Source of the DNA: an uncultured Erysipelotrichaceae bacterium
GTDB lineage: Bacteria; Bacillota_I; Bacilli_A; RFN20; CAG-288
Assembly: GCA_902771745.1 (NCBI GenBank)
Contig: CACXYG010000062.1
Location: 1 to 7,870 of the forward strand
Direction of reading: 5' to 3'
Length of the DNA: 7,870 nt
The notes beneath the pieces were generated by a model, which had not been told where the DNA came from, made no database searches, and worked only from the letters and a program-made list of their open reading frames with translations. Made by a program: the position numbers and the translations under genes. Position 1 is the first letter of the stretch. The number at the start of each line of letters is the position of its first letter. Positions 1 to 5,972 of the stretch are shown here, one piece after another.

Positions 1-159
1 TTCACCTTTATAGGCTAATTCTCTTAAGCAGATACGGCAGACAGCGAACTGTCTGAGAACGCCATGGACTCTACCGCAACGGGAGCAGCGGGTATAATTC
101 TGAGTCTTTGGATGCTTCTTTGGGGAAGCACACTTAATCATTAAAGCTTTTCTAGCCAT
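1..159 (-). CDS. rpsN: 30S ribosomal protein S14, zinc-binding type (partial, 3' end outside window)
   Basis: S14 binds 16S rRNA in the head of the small subunit. The window holds 53 codons, starting MARKALMIKC and reaching ELAYKGE at the edge. Family members of this short type are about 61 residues, so roughly eight are missing. Four cysteines in two CxxC pairs (C25/C28 and C41/C44) form the zinc ribbon of the C+ type S14 (often called rpsZ or rpsN1), which does not depend on a partner for assembly. The motifs YTRCSRCGR and CRICLRELAYKG are typical. An additional Cys10 is unusual but lies outside the zinc site. The start is set by AGGAGG at 168-173, 8 bases before the ATG, and by a 15-base gap after rplE. 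It is the expected spc-operon gene after rplE. Identification is firm. Confidence 0.96.
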   Translation of the reverse strand, partial: MARKALMIKCASPKKHPKTQNYTRCSRCGRVHGVLRQFAVCRICLRELAYKGE

Positions 160-174
160 TGATCTATCCTCCTA

Positions 175-786
175 TTACTTAGAGAAAGGCATACCGAGCT
201 TAGTAAGCAAGGCAGCGGCTTCTTTATCGGTCTTAGCAGTAGTGACAATGACGACATCCATACCCTGAGTACGGGTGACCTTATCATACTGAATTTCAGG
301 GAAGATCAACTGTTCCTTGACACCGACAGAGTAGTTACCACGACCATCGAAGGAATCCTTGGAGATACCACGGAAGTCTCTGACTCGTGGTAAATCGATA
401 GAGATGAACTTATCTAAGAAGTCATACATATGGATTCTTCTGAGGGTAACTTTGACACCAACTGGGACGCCTTCACGTAACTTGAAGTTAGCGATAGACT
501 TCTTGGCGCGGGTGACGACTGGTTTCTGACCGGCGATAGTAGCTAATTCTTTGACAGCTTCTTCGACGTTCTTTTCATTGGTACCAGCTTCACCAAGTCT
601 CATGTTAAGAACAATCTTAACAAGCTTTGGACATTCCATGACGGACTTGTAGCCAAATTCTTTCATCATTTCAGGAACGATTTCGTCCTGATATCTCTTT
701 TCAAGTCTGGAGACGAACTTAGCGACCTGATTGCCCTGATTGTGGGCTTTCTTGACGGACACGCCGTTTTTCTTAGTTTCAGCCAT
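175..786 (-). CDS. rplE: 50S ribosomal protein L5
   Basis: L5 binds 5S rRNA in the central protuberance and touches P-site tRNA and the 30S head. The 203-residue product carries the family core: QKPVVTRAKKSIANFKLREG (about 87-106), PRVRDFRG (133-140), SFDGRGNYSVGVKEQLIFPE (145-164) and the closing PFSK. The usual bacterial length is about 180. Here the core-like RLEKRYQDEIVPEM begins near residue 27, leaving a basic N-terminal extension of about 24 residues. The first ATG is still preferred, because AAGGAG overlapping the rplX stop lies 7 bases upstream and no comparable site precedes an inner Met. The usual NMGVGEA stretch reads NMRLGEA (61-67). The gap to rplX is 11 bases. Confidence 0.97.
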   Translation of the reverse strand: MAETKKNGVSVKKAHNQGNQVAKFVSRLEKRYQDEIVPEMMKEFGYKSVMECPKLVKIVLNMRLGEAGTNEKNVEEAVKELATIAGQKPVVTRAKKSIANFKLREGVPVGVKVTLRRIHMYDFLDKFISIDLPRVRDFRGISKDSFDGRGNYSVGVKEQLIFPEIQYDKVTRTQGMDVVIVTTAKTDKEAAALLTKLGMPFSK

Positions 787-797
787 GATCTATCTCC

Positions 798-1106
798 TTA
801 CTTGATTTCAGTGCCGCTCTTCTTAGCGACTCTGACTTTCTTATCATCTTTAAGCATATAGCCGACTCTGGTAGCCTTGTTGGTCTTTGGATCAACTAAG
901 GCAACGTTAGAGGCATCGATTGGAAGGTTGATTTCCTTGATGGTGCCCTTTGGGTTAGCCTGGGAAGGCTTGACATGCTTCTTGTTGACGTTAACGCCTT
1001 CAACAACGACCTTGTTTTCACTTGGCATAGCCTTTAAGACCTTGCCAGTTTTGCCCTTGTCGTCGCCAGAAAGGACGATAACAGTATCACCAGTTTTGAT
1101 TTTCAT
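798..1106 (-). CDS. rplX: 50S ribosomal protein L24
   Basis: L24 is an assembly-initiating protein that binds the 5' domain of 23S rRNA near the exit tunnel. The product has an N-terminal KOW motif (KIKTGDTVIVLSGDDKGKTG, about residues 2-21), then the family stretch VEGVNVNKKHVKPSQANPKG and a late segment RVGYMLKDDKKVRVAKKSG. Two starts are possible: ATG at 1112 (protein MNMKIK, 104 residues) or ATG at 1106 (MKIK, 102 residues). AGGAGG at 1115-1120 is only 2 bases from the first but 8 from the second, and family members begin MxIKxGD, so 1106 is chosen. It follows rplN after 17 bases and precedes rplE by 11. Confidence 0.95.
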   Translation of the reverse strand: MKIKTGDTVIVLSGDDKGKTGKVLKAMPSENKVVVEGVNVNKKHVKPSQANPKGTIKEINLPIDASNVALVDPKTNKATRVGYMLKDDKKVRVAKKSGTEIK

Positions 1107-1114
1107 GTTCATTT

Positions 1115-1120
1115 CCTCCT
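1115..1120 (-). promoter_or_regulatory. ribosome binding site deciding the rplX start
   Basis: AGGAGG on the minus strand. The in-frame ATG at 1112 lies only 2 bases downstream, too close for normal initiation. The ATG at 1106 lies 8 bases downstream, the usual spacing. This supports a 102-residue L24. Confidence 0.8.
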
Positions 1121-1123
1121 AGA

Positions 1124-1498
1124 CTATAAGACTTCGACGGCCAAAGAGACGATCTTCATATATCTATCGCCCTTTTCACGAAGCTCACGAGCAACAGGAC
1201 CGAAGACACGGGTGCCCTTTGGAGTGCCGTCTTCGTTGATTAAGACGACAGCATTATCATCGAAACGGATGGTGGAACCATCTTTTCTGGAATAAGCCTT
1301 CTTGACACGGACAATAACGCCCTTGACAACGTCGGATTTCTTAACTTTGCCGTTTGGAATAGCATCCTTAACAGCACAAATGACAACATCGCCGACACTA
1401 GCGGATTTTCTGTGAGAACCACCCATGAGGTGGAAAACTCTGACAGAACGAGCACCAGAGTTATCAGCAACAACTAAATTAGTTTCAGTCTGAACCAT
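1124..1498 (-). CDS. rplN: 50S ribosomal protein L14
   Basis: L14 binds 23S rRNA at the subunit interface, next to L19, and is part of bridges to 16S rRNA. In many bacteria it is also the docking site of the silencing factor RsfS. The 124-residue product is close to the family length (about 122). It has VADNSGAR (10-17), VKDAIPNGKVKKSDVVKGVIV, the signature GSTIRFDDNAVVLIN (74-88) and GTRVFGPVARELR. The usual LGGSxRRYAxxGD reads MGGSHRKSASVGD. It is the only gene here ending in TAG; the others end in TAA. The start lies 2 bases after the rpsQ stop, with a GGGAG-like site inside the last rpsQ codons, which suggests translational coupling. Confidence 0.98.
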   Translation of the reverse strand: MVQTETNLVVADNSGARSVRVFHLMGGSHRKSASVGDVVICAVKDAIPNGKVKKSDVVKGVIVRVKKAYSRKDGSTIRFDDNAVVLINEDGTPKGTRVFGPVARELREKGDRYMKIVSLAVEVL

Positions 1499-1500
1499 GG

Positions 1501-1776
1501 TTACTCTCCCTTCTTAACCACTTCAACTAAGCGGAAATGCTTGTCGTGGCTTAATGGACGGCATTCTTCGAAGATGACGACATCACCGACTTTAGCGACG
1601 GAATTTCTATCATCAACTTTGTACTTCTTACGAACGGAGACTCTCTTCTTGTAGATTGGATGAGCCTTATAGGTTTCGGTTTCTACAACGATAGTCTTGA
1701 TCATGTTAGCGGAGATAACAGTACCCTGTAATCTTCTCTTAGGGGCCTGAGTAGCCTGTTTAATTTCTTCAGCCAT
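1501..1776 (-). CDS. rpsQ: 30S ribosomal protein S17
   Basis: S17 is a primary 16S rRNA binder (5' domain) with an OB fold. The 91-residue product shows the family pattern GTVISANMIKTIVVETETYKAHPIYKKR (18-45), AKVGDVVIFEECRPLS (61-76) and HFRLVEVV (80-87). Cys72 lies in the usual ExRPLS motif. The N-terminal MAEEIKQATQAPKR is a short extension of several residues over typical members. GGAGG at 1787-1791, 10 bases upstream, supports the first ATG. Gaps are 17 bases after rpmC and 2 bases before rplN. Confidence 0.97.
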   Translation of the reverse strand: MAEEIKQATQAPKRRLQGTVISANMIKTIVVETETYKAHPIYKKRVSVRKKYKVDDRNSVAKVGDVVIFEECRPLSHDKHFRLVEVVKKGE

Positions 1777-1793
1777 TTTACTTTAGCCTCCAA

Positions 1794-2006
1794 TTACTTA
1801 GCAGCAGCTTCTTTAGCTGCAGCTTTACGTTCATTTTCAACCGTTAAGCATCTGGCGATGTCTTTACGGCAAGCGGTGATCTTTGCACCATTGTCTAACT
1901 GACCGGCCTTAGCCTGGAATCTCAAGGAGAGTAAATCGCCCTTTAATTCATAGACCTTCTGAGCGAGGTCTTTGTCAGATAATTTTCTAACTTCTTCGAT
2001 AGTCAT
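1794..2006 (-). CDS. rpmC: 50S ribosomal protein L29
   Basis: L29 sits at the rim of the exit tunnel beside L23, where trigger factor and SRP dock in known bacteria. The 70-residue product is a predicted two-helix hairpin with EVRKLSDKDL, LKGDLLSLRFQAKAGQLDNGAKI (about 21-43) and the signature RKDIARCLTV (47-56). The C-terminal KAAAKEAAAK is an alanine/lysine helix longer than in short members of the family, and recalls the Lys/Ala-rich tract of L23, its neighbour on the ribosome. The ATG overlaps the rplP stop by one base (TAATG), and GAGG inside the end of rplP lies 10 bases upstream, so the pair is very likely translationally coupled. Confidence 0.97.
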   Translation of the reverse strand: MTIEEVRKLSDKDLAQKVYELKGDLLSLRFQAKAGQLDNGAKITACRKDIARCLTVENERKAAAKEAAAK

Positions 2007-2425
2007 TATTTGTTTTCCTCGCCTTTCTTAACGACTCTGGTAGTGACAGAGAGTTTGTAGCCAGCCTGCTTTAAAGCATACTGAGCATCAGCTGGATTGA
2101 TGCCGCCGATTTCGAACATGACAGTTCCCTTATCGACAACAGCGACCCACTGTTCAACGGTACCTTTACCATTACCCATACGGACTTCAGCAGGTTTCTT
2201 GGTGAGGCCTAAGTATGGGAAGATACGAATGTAAGTCTTACCGAACTTCTTGGTGTATCTGGATAAGACGACACGAGCAGATTCGATCTGACGGTTGGTG
2301 ATATAGCCACCGCGAGTAGCGACAAGACCAAAATCGCCGTAAGCAACCGTATTGCTTCTGGAAGCGAAATCCTTTGGTCTGATCAAATGGCTACGACGCC
2401 ATTTTAATCTCTTTGGTTGTAACAT
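2006..2425 (-). CDS. rplP: 50S ribosomal protein L16
   Basis: L16 contacts the A-site tRNA elbow and the peptidyl transferase region and is a late assembly protein. The 139-residue length is normal. Family features are MLQPKR at the start, GYITNRQIESAR (40-51), YIRIFPYLGLTKKPAEVRMG (65-84) with GNGKG following, and EQWVAVVDKGTVMFEIGG (91-108). Arg82 aligns with E. coli Arg81, the known hydroxylation site there. The segment from about 13 to 29 (HLIRPKDFASRSNTVAY) departs from the usual HRGKMRGRAKGG-type loop while keeping its length. A GGAG site in the end of rpsC precedes it, and the gap to rpsC is 2 bases. Confidence 0.97.
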   Translation of the reverse strand: MLQPKRLKWRRSHLIRPKDFASRSNTVAYGDFGLVATRGGYITNRQIESARVVLSRYTKKFGKTYIRIFPYLGLTKKPAEVRMGNGKGTVEQWVAVVDKGTVMFEIGGINPADAQYALKQAGYKLSVTTRVVKKGEENK

Positions 2426-2427
2426 TC

Positions 2428-3216
2428 TTATTCTCCTTTCTGCTCAGGAGCATCCTTACCTTCGCTTGGAGTAGCCTGAGGAGCTGGACGGTTGCCGCGA
2501 TTTGGACGGCCACCCTTGCCGTTGAAACGGCCGCGACCGAAAGTCTTCTGTTCTGGACGACGGTCTCTTAAGTCCTGATAGTTTTCAGGAAGAGCGATCC
2601 AGACCTTGACACCGATGACACCATAAGTGGTGTGGCATGGAGTGTAGGCGTAGTCAATTGGCTGACGTAAGGTGTGAAGACCAAGAACACCTTCACGGTA
2701 TTCTTCATAACGGGCAATTTCGGCACCGCCGATACGGCCCTTGGTCATGGTCTTGCAGCCGAGAGCACCAGCTCTCATGACTCTCTGAATAGCCTTCTTC
2801 TGAACAACACGGTAGGAAGCTCTTTCCTGAAGCTGCTTAGCGATGTCCTTGGCAACAAGCATAGCGTCCAAATCAGGATTCTTGATTTCGACGATAGTGA
2901 ACTTGATGGTCTTGGCATCCTTCTTGAGGAGCTTAGCAACCTTGGCAGTGATTTCCTTGATCTGAGCACCATCTTTGCCTAAGACAATAGCTGGGTGGCT
3001 AACCAATAAGGAAATAGTGATGTTGTTCTTGATTCTTTCAATATCAATTCTGGATAAACCAGCATCGATCTTGTTGAGAAGTGGTTCAAGATACTTTCTG
3101 ATCTTGATGTCTTCTTCAAGATAAGAAGCATAAGTCTTCTTGTCAGCATACCAGTGACTGGACCAGTCACGGTTGATGCCTAAACGTAAGCCGTTTGGAT
3201 TAACTTTCTGACCCAT
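2428..3216 (-). CDS. rpsC: 30S ribosomal protein S3
   Basis: S3 lines the mRNA entry channel in the 30S head and contributes to mRNA unwinding by the ribosome. The 262-residue product has MGQKVNPNGLRLGI at the start, a KH type-2 domain with an intact GxxG (GKDG, 80-83), and a C-terminal domain with GRIGGAEIARYEEYREG (160-176), HTLRQPIDYA and TTYGVIGVKVWIALP. The entry-channel helix reads YRVVQKKAIQ (135-144), whereas FRRAQK is usual, so the residue equivalent to E. coli Arg132 is Val137. After about residue 215 comes a disordered-looking Gly/Arg/Pro-rich tail (GRGRFNGKGGRPNRGNRP), making it longer than the usual 210-235. AAGGAGG inside the end of rplV serves as ribosome binding site. The gap is 2 bases. 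Confidence 0.97.
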   Translation of the reverse strand: MGQKVNPNGLRLGINRDWSSHWYADKKTYASYLEEDIKIRKYLEPLLNKIDAGLSRIDIERIKNNITISLLVSHPAIVLGKDGAQIKEITAKVAKLLKKDAKTIKFTIVEIKNPDLDAMLVAKDIAKQLQERASYRVVQKKAIQRVMRAGALGCKTMTKGRIGGAEIARYEEYREGVLGLHTLRQPIDYAYTPCHTTYGVIGVKVWIALPENYQDLRDRRPEQKTFGRGRFNGKGGRPNRGNRPAPQATPSEGKDAPEQKGE

Positions 3217-3234
3217 AATTACTTAGCCTCCTTG
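3213..3234 (-). repeat. 22-bp junction sequence, copy 1 (rplV-rpsC)
   Basis: Identical to 5273-5294. It contains the last codons of rplV (Lys-Glu-Ala-Lys-stop), the AAGGAGG ribosome binding site embedded in them, and the ATG of rpsC. The same arrangement joins rplD to rplW. Confidence 0.75.
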
Positions 3235-3620
3235 GTCTTGAGAGTAACGAAGACGTGAGACCAGCGCTTGACTAAGCCGCTGGCAGAGCCCTTAGCTCTT
3301 GGTAAGATTCTCTTTAATCTCATTGCATCATTAGCAGTGATTTCAGCGATATATAAGGAATCGCGGTCCATCTTGAAGTTGTTGACAGCGTTAGCTTCAG
3401 CAGACTTGATGAGCTTTTCGATATCCTTAGCGCACATCTTAGAGCAGTTTTCTAAGATAGCATAAGCAGTATCAAGGTCCTTGCCACGGACTAAATCGAT
3501 GACAAGTCTAACCTTTCTTGGGGTGACACCATAGTTAAGGAGCTTAGCCTTGGCTTCGGTGACAACTTTTTCTTCTGCTAAAGGTTTGACTTCAGCAGTT
3601 TTGGTTTCTTTTTCAGCCAT
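3219..3620 (-). CDS. rplV: 50S ribosomal protein L22
   Basis: L22 binds all 23S domains; its long beta-hairpin lines the exit tunnel constriction together with L4, and changes there are known to affect macrolides. The 133-residue product has the core NYGVTPRKVRLVIDLVRGK (29-47), SAEANAVNNFKMD (73-85) and the hairpin segment LKRILPRAKGSAS (102-114) followed by KRWSHVFVTL. The usual length is about 110-115; here a charged N-terminal extension of about 22 residues (MAEKETKTAEVKPLAEEK...) precedes the core. The first ATG is supported by AAGGAG overlapping the rpsS stop. Cys59 and Cys63 lie in the helix after the RGK motif. The gap to rpsS is 11 bases. Confidence 0.97.
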   Translation of the reverse strand: MAEKETKTAEVKPLAEEKVVTEAKAKLLNYGVTPRKVRLVIDLVRGKDLDTAYAILENCSKMCAKDIEKLIKSAEANAVNNFKMDRDSLYIAEITANDAMRLKRILPRAKGSASGLVKRWSHVFVTLKTKEAK

Positions 3621-3631
3621 GTTCTTTCTCC

Positions 3632-3910
3632 TTATTTAGCAGCATTATCGTCACCAGCTTTATGAGCGGTGAAGGTGCGGGTGAAAACGAATTCACCTAA
3701 TTTGTGGCCAACCATGTCTTCAGTGACATAGACTGGAACGAAAGCTCTGCCGTTGTGGACAGAGATAGTGTGTTCAATGAATTCCGGGAAGATAGTGGAA
3801 CGTCTGGACCAAGTCTTGATGACTTCCTTCTTGCCGGAGGCATTCTGCTCCTGAACTTTCTTGAGGAGCTTTGGATCGCAATATGGACCCTTTTTAGAAC
3901 TTCTGGACAT
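3632..3910 (-). CDS. rpsS: 30S ribosomal protein S19
   Basis: S19 works with S13 in the 30S head near the A-site finger. The 92-residue length is standard. The sequence is canonical: MSRSSKKGPY, KKEVIKTWSRRSTIFPEFIEHTI (27-49), and the signature VPVYVTEDMVGHKLGEF (58-74), followed by a variable polar tail AHKAGDDNAAK. AGGAGG at 3921-3926 is 10 bases upstream. An out-of-frame ATG lies in the spacer and is not used. The gene follows rplB after 18 bases. Confidence 0.98.
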   Translation of the reverse strand: MSRSSKKGPYCDPKLLKKVQEQNASGKKEVIKTWSRRSTIFPEFIEHTISVHNGRAFVPVYVTEDMVGHKLGEFVFTRTFTAHKAGDDNAAK

Positions 3911-3928
3911 TTCTCATTCTCCTCCTGT

Positions 3929-4759
3929 TTACTTACCGTTACGTCTTCTGACGATGAGACGGTTAGATCTGTTCTTCTTAGAACGAGTCTTGACACCCAT
4001 GAGTCTTCTACCCCAAGGAGATCTTGGAGCATCGTGACCGACTGGGTTCTTACCTTCACCACCACCATGTGGATGGTCGTTTGGGTTCATGACAGCACCA
4101 CGGACGGTTGGACGTTCGCCAAGCCATCTGGTTCTACCAGCCTTACCCTTGGAGGTGAGGTTGAAGTCTTCATTACCGACAGCACCGATAGTGGCTCTGC
4201 AGGTTAAGAGGAACTTTCTGACTTCGCCGGAGGCTAATCTTAAGGTGCAGTACTTATCTTCCTTACCTAAGATCTGAGCAGAGGTACCAGCAGCACGGCA
4301 GACCTGGCCGCCCTTGCCTGGCTGGAGTTCAACGTTGTGAACAGTGATACCTTCTGGGATGGAACCGAGTTCCATGCAGTTGCCGACAGCAATTTCGCCG
4401 GCCTTACCATCAGTAACAGTCATGCCGACAGTTAAGCCCTTTGGACAGATGATGTATCTCTTCTTGCCCTTGGTATCGATGATTAAAGCGATACGGCAGT
4501 TTCTGTTTGGATCGTATTCGATAGCCTTGACAGTAGAAGTGGATTCGCCGCTTCTCTTGAAATCGACTAAACGATACATTCTCTTGTTACCACCACCGAT
4601 GTGACGGGTAGTGATGTAGCCCTGATTGTTTCTACCACCAGTTTTCTTGAGTGGTACAAGCAAAGATTTTTCAGGAGCTTTCTTAGTGAGATCTCTCGTG
4701 GATAATGTGGCGAGATTTCTCATACCCCCAGTAAGAGGGTTATAAGTCTTAATAGCCAT
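3929..4759 (-). CDS. rplB: 50S ribosomal protein L2
   Basis: L2 is a primary 23S rRNA binder needed for subunit joining and peptidyl transferase function. The 276-residue length is normal. Visible parts are the OB-like domain with TGGRNNQGYITTRHIGGGNKR (40-60), the SH3-like domain with VHNVELQPGKGGQVCRAAGT (140-159) and SGEVRKF, and the C-terminal signature MNPNDHPHGGGEGK (224-237). His229, the residue important in E. coli, is present at the same number. Six cysteines (88, 105, 128, 154, 171, 187) are more than usual for L2. AGGAG 6 bases upstream of the ATG supports the start. The 25-base gap after rplW is the largest in the cluster. Confidence 0.98.
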   Translation of the reverse strand: MAIKTYNPLTGGMRNLATLSTRDLTKKAPEKSLLVPLKKTGGRNNQGYITTRHIGGGNKRMYRLVDFKRSGESTSTVKAIEYDPNRNCRIALIIDTKGKKRYIICPKGLTVGMTVTDGKAGEIAVGNCMELGSIPEGITVHNVELQPGKGGQVCRAAGTSAQILGKEDKYCTLRLASGEVRKFLLTCRATIGAVGNEDFNLTSKGKAGRTRWLGERPTVRGAVMNPNDHPHGGGEGKNPVGHDAPRSPWGRRLMGVKTRSKKNRSNRLIVRRRNGK

Positions 4760-4784
4760 GATTTTCTCCTATAACTTTCTTTGA

Positions 4785-5276
4785 TTATTCGGCTTCTTCA
4801 TTGGCAGCTCTTTCTTCGTTAGCAACAGCGGCAGTGATCTTGCCGAGGTCGAAGGAAGAGTCAAATCTGACAATGGCTCTCTTGTAGGCAGGTAACTTAC
4901 CAGAATATCTGCCGACTCTTCTCGTCTTAGGAAGAACGTTACGAGTGTTCACGCTCTTGACCTTAGCGTTGAAGATGGCCTGGATAGCGGCCTTGATTTC
5001 AAGCTTGGTAGCTTTCTTAGCAACAGCGAAGACCATCGCGTTGTCAGTAGCCTGTAACTTCTGGGTTTCTTCAGTGACGATAACGTACTTGACAATGGAG
5101 AAATCCTTGATGATAGCAGGACGAGTGATATATTCGACGGCTTCTTCTTTCTTAGTAGTCTTCTTAGCAGCAGCCTTCTTGGCTGGAGCCTTCTTGGCAG
5201 CAGCTTTCTTGGCTGGCTTGGTTTCTTCAGCTGGAGTTTCAACAGCTTCAGCTTCGAGTTTCTTTTCTTCAGCCAT
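4785..5276 (-). CDS. rplW: 50S ribosomal protein L23 with Lys/Ala-rich N-terminal extension
   Basis: L23 sits at the tunnel exit and is the docking point for trigger factor and SRP in known bacteria. The conserved core runs from about residue 60: VIVTEETQKL (65-74), KKATKLEIKAAIQAIFNAKV (87-106), SVNTRNVLPKTRRVGRYSGK (108-127) and YKRAIV. Glu69 aligns with E. coli Glu18, the trigger-factor contact. At 163 residues it is much longer than the usual 95-100. About 50 N-terminal residues start acidic (MAEEKKLEAEAVET), then form a two-fold PAKKAAAKKA repeat (21-39) like histone H1 tails. The usual RPVITEK motif reads KYVIVTEE. A short acidic C-terminal tail (NEERAANEEAE) follows. AAGGAGG within the end of rplD, 10 bases upstream, supports the first ATG. 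Confidence 0.96.
   Translation of the reverse strand: MAEEKKLEAEAVETPAEETKPAKKAAAKKAPAKKAAAKKTTKKEEAVEYITRPAIIKDFSIVKYVIVTEETQKLQATDNAMVFAVAKKATKLEIKAAIQAIFNAKVKSVNTRNVLPKTRRVGRYSGKLPAYKRAIVRFDSSFDLGKITAAVANEERAANEEAE
5161..5220 (-). repeat. two-copy 30-bp tandem repeat inside rplW
   Basis: Two adjacent 30-base units (5161-5190 and 5191-5220) match at 24 of 30 positions, 24 of the first 26. They encode the PAKKAAAKKA-type segments of L23. The third-position differences suggest an older duplication kept for its lysine/alanine composition. Confidence 0.8.
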
Positions 5277-5294
5277 AATTACTTAGCCTCCTTG
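5273..5294 (-). repeat. 22-bp junction sequence, copy 2 (rplD-rplW)
   Basis: Identical to 3213-3234. The last codons of rplD (Lys-Glu-Ala-Lys-stop) carry the rplW ribosome binding site, and the rplW ATG follows the stop after 2 bases. Confidence 0.75.
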
Positions 5295-5953
5295 CATTCG
5301 TCGCAATCGCAATCTTCATCGTGATCGAGACAAGCTGGGATAACACCCTTGACCATGATGAGCTTCTTAGCGTTAAGAATGTCATAGACAGAAAGGTTAT
5401 CAGCGGAAACGATGATGACGGATGGGATGTTAGCGGCAGCCTTGATGAGGTTTTCATCATAAGCAGCGACAACTAATAAGTTCTTCTTTTCATCAGCGCC
5501 AATGGCACTTAAAGCCTTGACGAAGTCCTTGGTCTTAGCAGAGGAGAAAGCATCGTTGGTTAAGACGATCAAGTCCTTGCTAGCGACCTTGTCAGATAAA
5601 GCAGAAGTGAAGGCAATGTAATGTTCCTTCTTGTTCATCTTTAAGGTGTGGTTCTGTTCACCGTTTGGGGCGAAGACAACACCACCGTGTCTCCAGACTG
5701 GAGAGTTGGTAGTACCAGCTCTAGCACGGCCAGTACCCTTCTGTCTGAATGGTTTGCGGTTGGAACCATGGACGATGTCACGGGTAAGGGTGTGAGCGGT
5801 ATCGACTCTTCTGTTAGAGAGGTCAACTCTGACAGCTCTCTGAACAACAACTTCTTTGATTTCAGCACCGAAGAGGTCAGCGGGAAGGGCGACTTCTTCG
5901 ACCTTTTTGCCAGTATAATCAACTACTGGCCAGTTAAGATTTTCGTTAGCCAT
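5279..5953 (-). CDS. rplD: 50S ribosomal protein L4 with Cys/Asp-rich C-terminus
   Basis: L4 binds 23S domain I; its loop reaches the exit tunnel constriction, and in gamma-proteobacteria it also represses its own operon. The 224-residue product has the loop motif KPFRQKGTGRARAG (67-80), PVWRHGGVVFAPN (85-97) and the C-terminal Rossmann-like half with DLIVLTND and NIPSVIIVSADNLSVYDILNAKKLIM (175-200). Lys72 matches E. coli Lys63, a macrolide-resistance position. Residues 208-220 are unusual: Cys208, His211, and DEDCDCDEC with Cys215, 217 and 220. Typical L4 proteins (about 207 residues) end soon after the last strand. AAGGAG 7 bases upstream supports the start. Its last codons contain the rplW ribosome binding site; the gap is 2 bases. 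Confidence 0.96.
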   Translation of the reverse strand: MANENLNWPVVDYTGKKVEEVALPADLFGAEIKEVVVQRAVRVDLSNRRVDTAHTLTRDIVHGSNRKPFRQKGTGRARAGTTNSPVWRHGGVVFAPNGEQNHTLKMNKKEHYIAFTSALSDKVASKDLIVLTNDAFSSAKTKDFVKALSAIGADEKKNLLVVAAYDENLIKAAANIPSVIIVSADNLSVYDILNAKKLIMVKGVIPACLDHDEDCDCDECKEAK

Positions 5954-5972
5954 TTTAATTCTCCTTCACCTA

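Noticed and set aside
1107..1112. ATG at 1112 as start of rplX
   Set aside because: Only 2 bases from AGGAGG; the ATG at 1106 has 8-base spacing and matches the family N-terminus.
877..1122. Plus-strand 81-codon open frame and other antisense frames over the cluster
   Set aside because: All are shadows of conserved ribosomal genes, with hydrophobic or low-complexity translations and no start signals.
3915..3917. ATG between the ribosome binding site and the rpsS start
   Set aside because: It is 7 bases upstream and out of frame with S19; the S19 family start MSRSSKKGP is clear.
3704..4207. Plus-strand open frame of 167 codons
   Set aside because: It lies entirely antisense to rpsS and rplB, which are unmistakable. 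It has no ribosome binding site, and its Ser/Thr-rich translation follows from the codon bias of the real genes.
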